From Actinomycetota bacterium (GTDB taxonomy: Bacteria; Actinomycetota; CADDZG01; WHSQ01): a stretch of DNA of 14,335 nucleotides. The notes beneath the pieces were generated by a model that saw nothing but the letters and a program-made list of their open reading frames with translations, did not search any database and was not told the origin of the DNA. This document shows positions 12,721 through 14,335 of the stretch, in pieces; position 1 is the stretch's first letter, and every line of letters begins with the position of its first letter. Location: assembly GCA_013695055.1 (NCBI GenBank), contig JACDBF010000133.1, forward strand, positions 1-14,335, given 5' to 3'. Made by a program: the position numbers and the translations under genes.

Positions 12721-13876
12721 ACGAGCGCGGATCCCATTTGGTCTTGGGCATGATGGGATCCCTGAGGATCCGGTCCTTGTGGCGCTGCACCGTCTGAATG
12801 AGGTGGCCTACGACCTCGCCAGTCAAGAGGTGCGGCCGCAGGCCCAGCTCGAGCAGCTTGGTATGAGTGGCGTGGTAGTGATGCTCCTCGGCCTCGATGC
12901 GAGGATCCGGCACGTGCTCTGTAACAACATTGATCCCGAGATCCTCAGCCGTCCTCGCGACCACCGTCGCGAGATCTCTAACCGAGAACTGCTCGGTGAA
13001 CTGATTGAAGACCCTGAACTCGCCTCGCTCAGCCGGATGCTCGACCGCGAGCCGGACGCATTGAAGGGTGTCGATGATGTTGAGGAAACCGCGCGTCTGG
13101 CCCCCTTTTCCGTAAACGGTCAAAGGATGCCCGACAACGGCTTGGACGCAGAAGCGGTTCAGAACCGTTCCGAACACCTCGTCGTAGTCAAAGCGCGTGC
13201 AGAGGCGTTCGTCTAGCTCCGTTTCCTCCGTGCGGATGCCGTAGACCACGCCTTGATTCAAGTCGGTCGCTCGCAGACCCCAGATGCGGCAAGCAAAGTG
13301 AAGGTTGTGGGAGTCGTGAACCTTAGATAGGTGATACATCGACCCCGGCAGCTTCGGGAAAGGAAGGGTGTCCTTTCTCCCCTTATGGGCGATCTCGATG
13401 TAACCCTCTTCTATATCGATATCGGGAGTTCCATACTCCCCCATCGTGCCGAGCTTCACGAGATGGGTCTCGGGCGCTATATCCCGCAGGGCATACAAGA
13501 CGTTGAGAGTTCCCTCGACATTGTTCCTTGTGGTTCCGACCGCGTGCTTGCGATCAATCATCGAATAAGGCGCGCTCGGTTGCTCGGCGTAGTGGATCAC
13601 CGCGTCTGGACGGAAGGACTTGAAGATGTCCTCGACGAAAGCCGCGTCGACGAGATTGCCAACGAACAGGTCCAGCTCGGTACCGGACAGGTCCCGCCAC
13701 GCACGCACGCGCTCGTGCAGGGTCTGCACCGGAGTCAACGAGCCCGAGCCGACCTCCATCACCATCTGTCGCCTCAGGAAGTTGTCGGCGACTCCGATGA
13801 CATGGCCGGCGGCCGAAAGGTGCATAGCGGTCGGCCACCCGAGGTAGCCATCGCCTCCCAACACCAGAATCTTCAC
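12719..13876 (-). CDS. sqdB: UDP-sulfoquinovose synthase (SqdB/SQD1)
   Basis: The product has 385 residues, close to mature plant SQD1. The cytoplasmic enzyme makes UDP-sulfoquinovose from UDP-glucose and sulfite with bound NAD, the head-group donor for the sulfolipid SQDG. It is an extended short-chain dehydrogenase: NAD loop GGDGYLGWPTA (7-17), catalytic Thr144 and Glu147 in KLGTMGEYGTPD, and Tyr181-x3-Lys185 in YHLSKVHDSHN. Stretches diagnostic for SQD1 are EQPSAPYSMIDR (98-109), DIDIEEGYI (152-160), TDLNQGVVYG (204-213), GKGGQTRGFLNI (256-267) and FRVFNQFTEQFSV (287-299). GTG 13876 is chosen because the NAD fold begins at once; it has no Shine-Dalgarno. An exact 11-base tandem duplication covers this start. 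The sulfoquinovosyltransferase (SqdX/SQD2) is not in the window; it may lie elsewhere. Confidence 0.93.
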   Translation of the reverse strand: MKILVLGGDGYLGWPTAMHLSAAGHVIGVADNFLRRQMVMEVGSGSLTPVQTLHERVRAWRDLSGTELDLFVGNLVDAAFVEDIFKSFRPDAVIHYAEQPSAPYSMIDRKHAVGTTRNNVEGTLNVLYALRDIAPETHLVKLGTMGEYGTPDIDIEEGYIEIAHKGRKDTLPFPKLPGSMYHLSKVHDSHNLHFACRIWGLRATDLNQGVVYGIRTEETELDERLCTRFDYDEVFGTVLNRFCVQAVVGHPLTVYGKGGQTRGFLNIIDTLQCVRLAVEHPAERGEFRVFNQFTEQFSVRDLATVVARTAEDLGINVVTEHVPDPRIEAEEHHYHATHTKLLELGLRPHLLTGEVVGHLIQTVQRHKDRILRDPIMPKTKWDPRS

Positions 13877-13890
13877 GGCATCTTCACGGC
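13869..13890. repeat. 11-base tandem duplication over the sqdB start
   Basis: ATCTTCACGGC occurs twice without a gap (13869-13879 and 13880-13890). Each copy carries a minus-strand GTGAAGAT. The inner GTG (13876) opens sqdB. The outer GTG (13887) is out of frame and reaches TGA after four codons, overlapping the true start in GTGA. Confidence 0.75.
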
Positions 13891-13894
13891 GCGA

Positions 13895-13923
13895 AGGATA
13901 AGCGCACCCACCCGACCAGGCAA
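13895..13923 (-). promoter_or_regulatory. Candidate promoter of sqdB
   Basis: On the minus strand TTGCCT (13923-13918), a 17-base spacer and TATCCT (13900-13895) match the promoter consensus at four of six positions each. The -10 ends seven bases before the outer, out-of-frame GTG and 18 bases before the start used here. Confidence 0.5.
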
Positions 13924-13973
13924 CGCCTTCGCCGAGCGGCGGGGGTGGATCCGTGCGTGAGACTATGGCCCTC

Positions 13974-14335
13974 ATGACGACCATGGGTCCACCAGGATCT
14001 CGGGTGATCACCGCCGTCACCGCCGACCCGCTCGATGTCGCAGCGCTGATCGGGCAGGCTTCTTCGCCCGAAGCCGGGGGCCTGGGTATCTTCGTCGGGA
14101 CCGTTCGCGCGTCCGCAGCGGTCCCGGGTAGGGAAAAGGCGCCGGTCGTTCGGCTCGAATACGAAGCTCATCCCGCACTCGCAGAAGAACGGCTCGCGAG
14201 CATCGCCGAGGACGCCGCCAAGAAGTGGCGCCTCGAGCGGGTTGTCGCCGTTCACCGATCCGGTGCCTGCGATGTCGGAGAGCCCACCGTCGTGGTCGTT
14301 TGCGCTGCGCCACATCGAGGTGACGCGCTTGAGGC
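13974..14335 (+). CDS. moaE: Molybdopterin synthase catalytic (large) subunit MoaE, partial
   Basis: 120 codons are present and the gene continues past the right edge. MoaE dimerises and, with two thiocarboxylated MoaD subunits, inserts dithiolene sulfur into cPMP to form molybdopterin. Recognisable blocks are GLGIFVGTVR (36-45, conserved Arg45), VVRLEYEAHP (58-67), RVVAVHRSGACDVGE (89-103) and APHRGDALE (112-120), the last corresponding to the HRxxAFE motif. The catalytic lysines of the C-terminal part are outside the window. ATG 13965, 13974 and 13983 are all in frame. I chose 13974 because GACTAT lies seven bases upstream and no Shine-Dalgarno decides; 13983 is almost as good. The gene is divergent from sqdB with about 97 bases between. 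Other molybdenum-cofactor genes would be expected to the right. Confidence 0.9.
   Translation, partial: MTTMGPPGSRVITAVTADPLDVAALIGQASSPEAGGLGIFVGTVRASAAVPGREKAPVVRLEYEAHPALAEERLASIAEDAAKKWRLERVVAVHRSGACDVGEPTVVVVCAAPHRGDALE

Noticed and set aside
1..14335. CRISPR array, rRNA, tRNA or phage module
   Set aside because: No regularly spaced repeats, no rRNA-like or tRNA-like folds and no phage structural genes were seen on either strand.

Overview
The window reads as chromosomal DNA of a high-GC bacterium, most likely an uncultured or deep-branching member of the Actinomycetota. The grounds are dense short gene spacing, strong G/C preference at third codon positions by eye, a Tat-exported two-domain multicopper oxidase, a long S55-type serine peptidase, and repeated TANNNT boxes placed 6-8 bases before start codons, as in leaderless actinobacterial genes. 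The lineage is an inference; no rRNA or other taxonomic marker is present.

Layout. 1-312 (-) is the N-terminal part of an exported M23 (LytM-type) peptidase, cut by the window edge. It is divergent from an MFS permease (441-1601, +), with a CRP/GlxR-like palindrome between them. A membrane-anchored alpha/beta hydrolase (1616-2419, -) and a stand-alone carbamate kinase (2503-3516, +) form the next divergent pair. A secreted SpoIVB/S55-type peptidase (3537-5348, -) follows. Then comes a plus-strand operon: NAD-type isocitrate dehydrogenase, a GNAT acetyltransferase overlapping it by 4 bases, and an 89-residue unknown protein (5479-7637). Two strong hairpins close this operon.

7861-8287 (-) holds a decayed gene for a small secreted beta-barrel protein (allene-oxide-cyclase-barrel-like), with an in-frame stop and a frameshift. 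8429-11810 (-) is the most distinctive part of the window. It is a tight four-gene metal operon in the order DtxR/MntR-type regulator, Tat-secreted two-domain multicopper oxidase, ZIP metal transporter with an unusual extracytoplasmic N-terminal domain, and cupredoxin lipoprotein. All junctions overlap or abut. A leaderless promoter with an overlapping DtxR-box-like palindrome precedes the regulator. The likely logic is metal-sensing control of extracytoplasmic metal oxidation, electron transfer through the cupredoxin, and metal import. Substrate metal and direction of electron flow are inferences.

11871-12653 is gene-poor and contains a frameshifted, truncated IS481-like transposase. 12719-13876 (-) encodes a UDP-sulfoquinovose synthase (SqdB/SQD1), the head-group enzyme of sulfolipid synthesis. 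It has a good terminator, and its promoter/start region carries an exact 11-base tandem duplication. At the right edge (13974-14335, +) is the N-terminal part of molybdopterin synthase large subunit MoaE.
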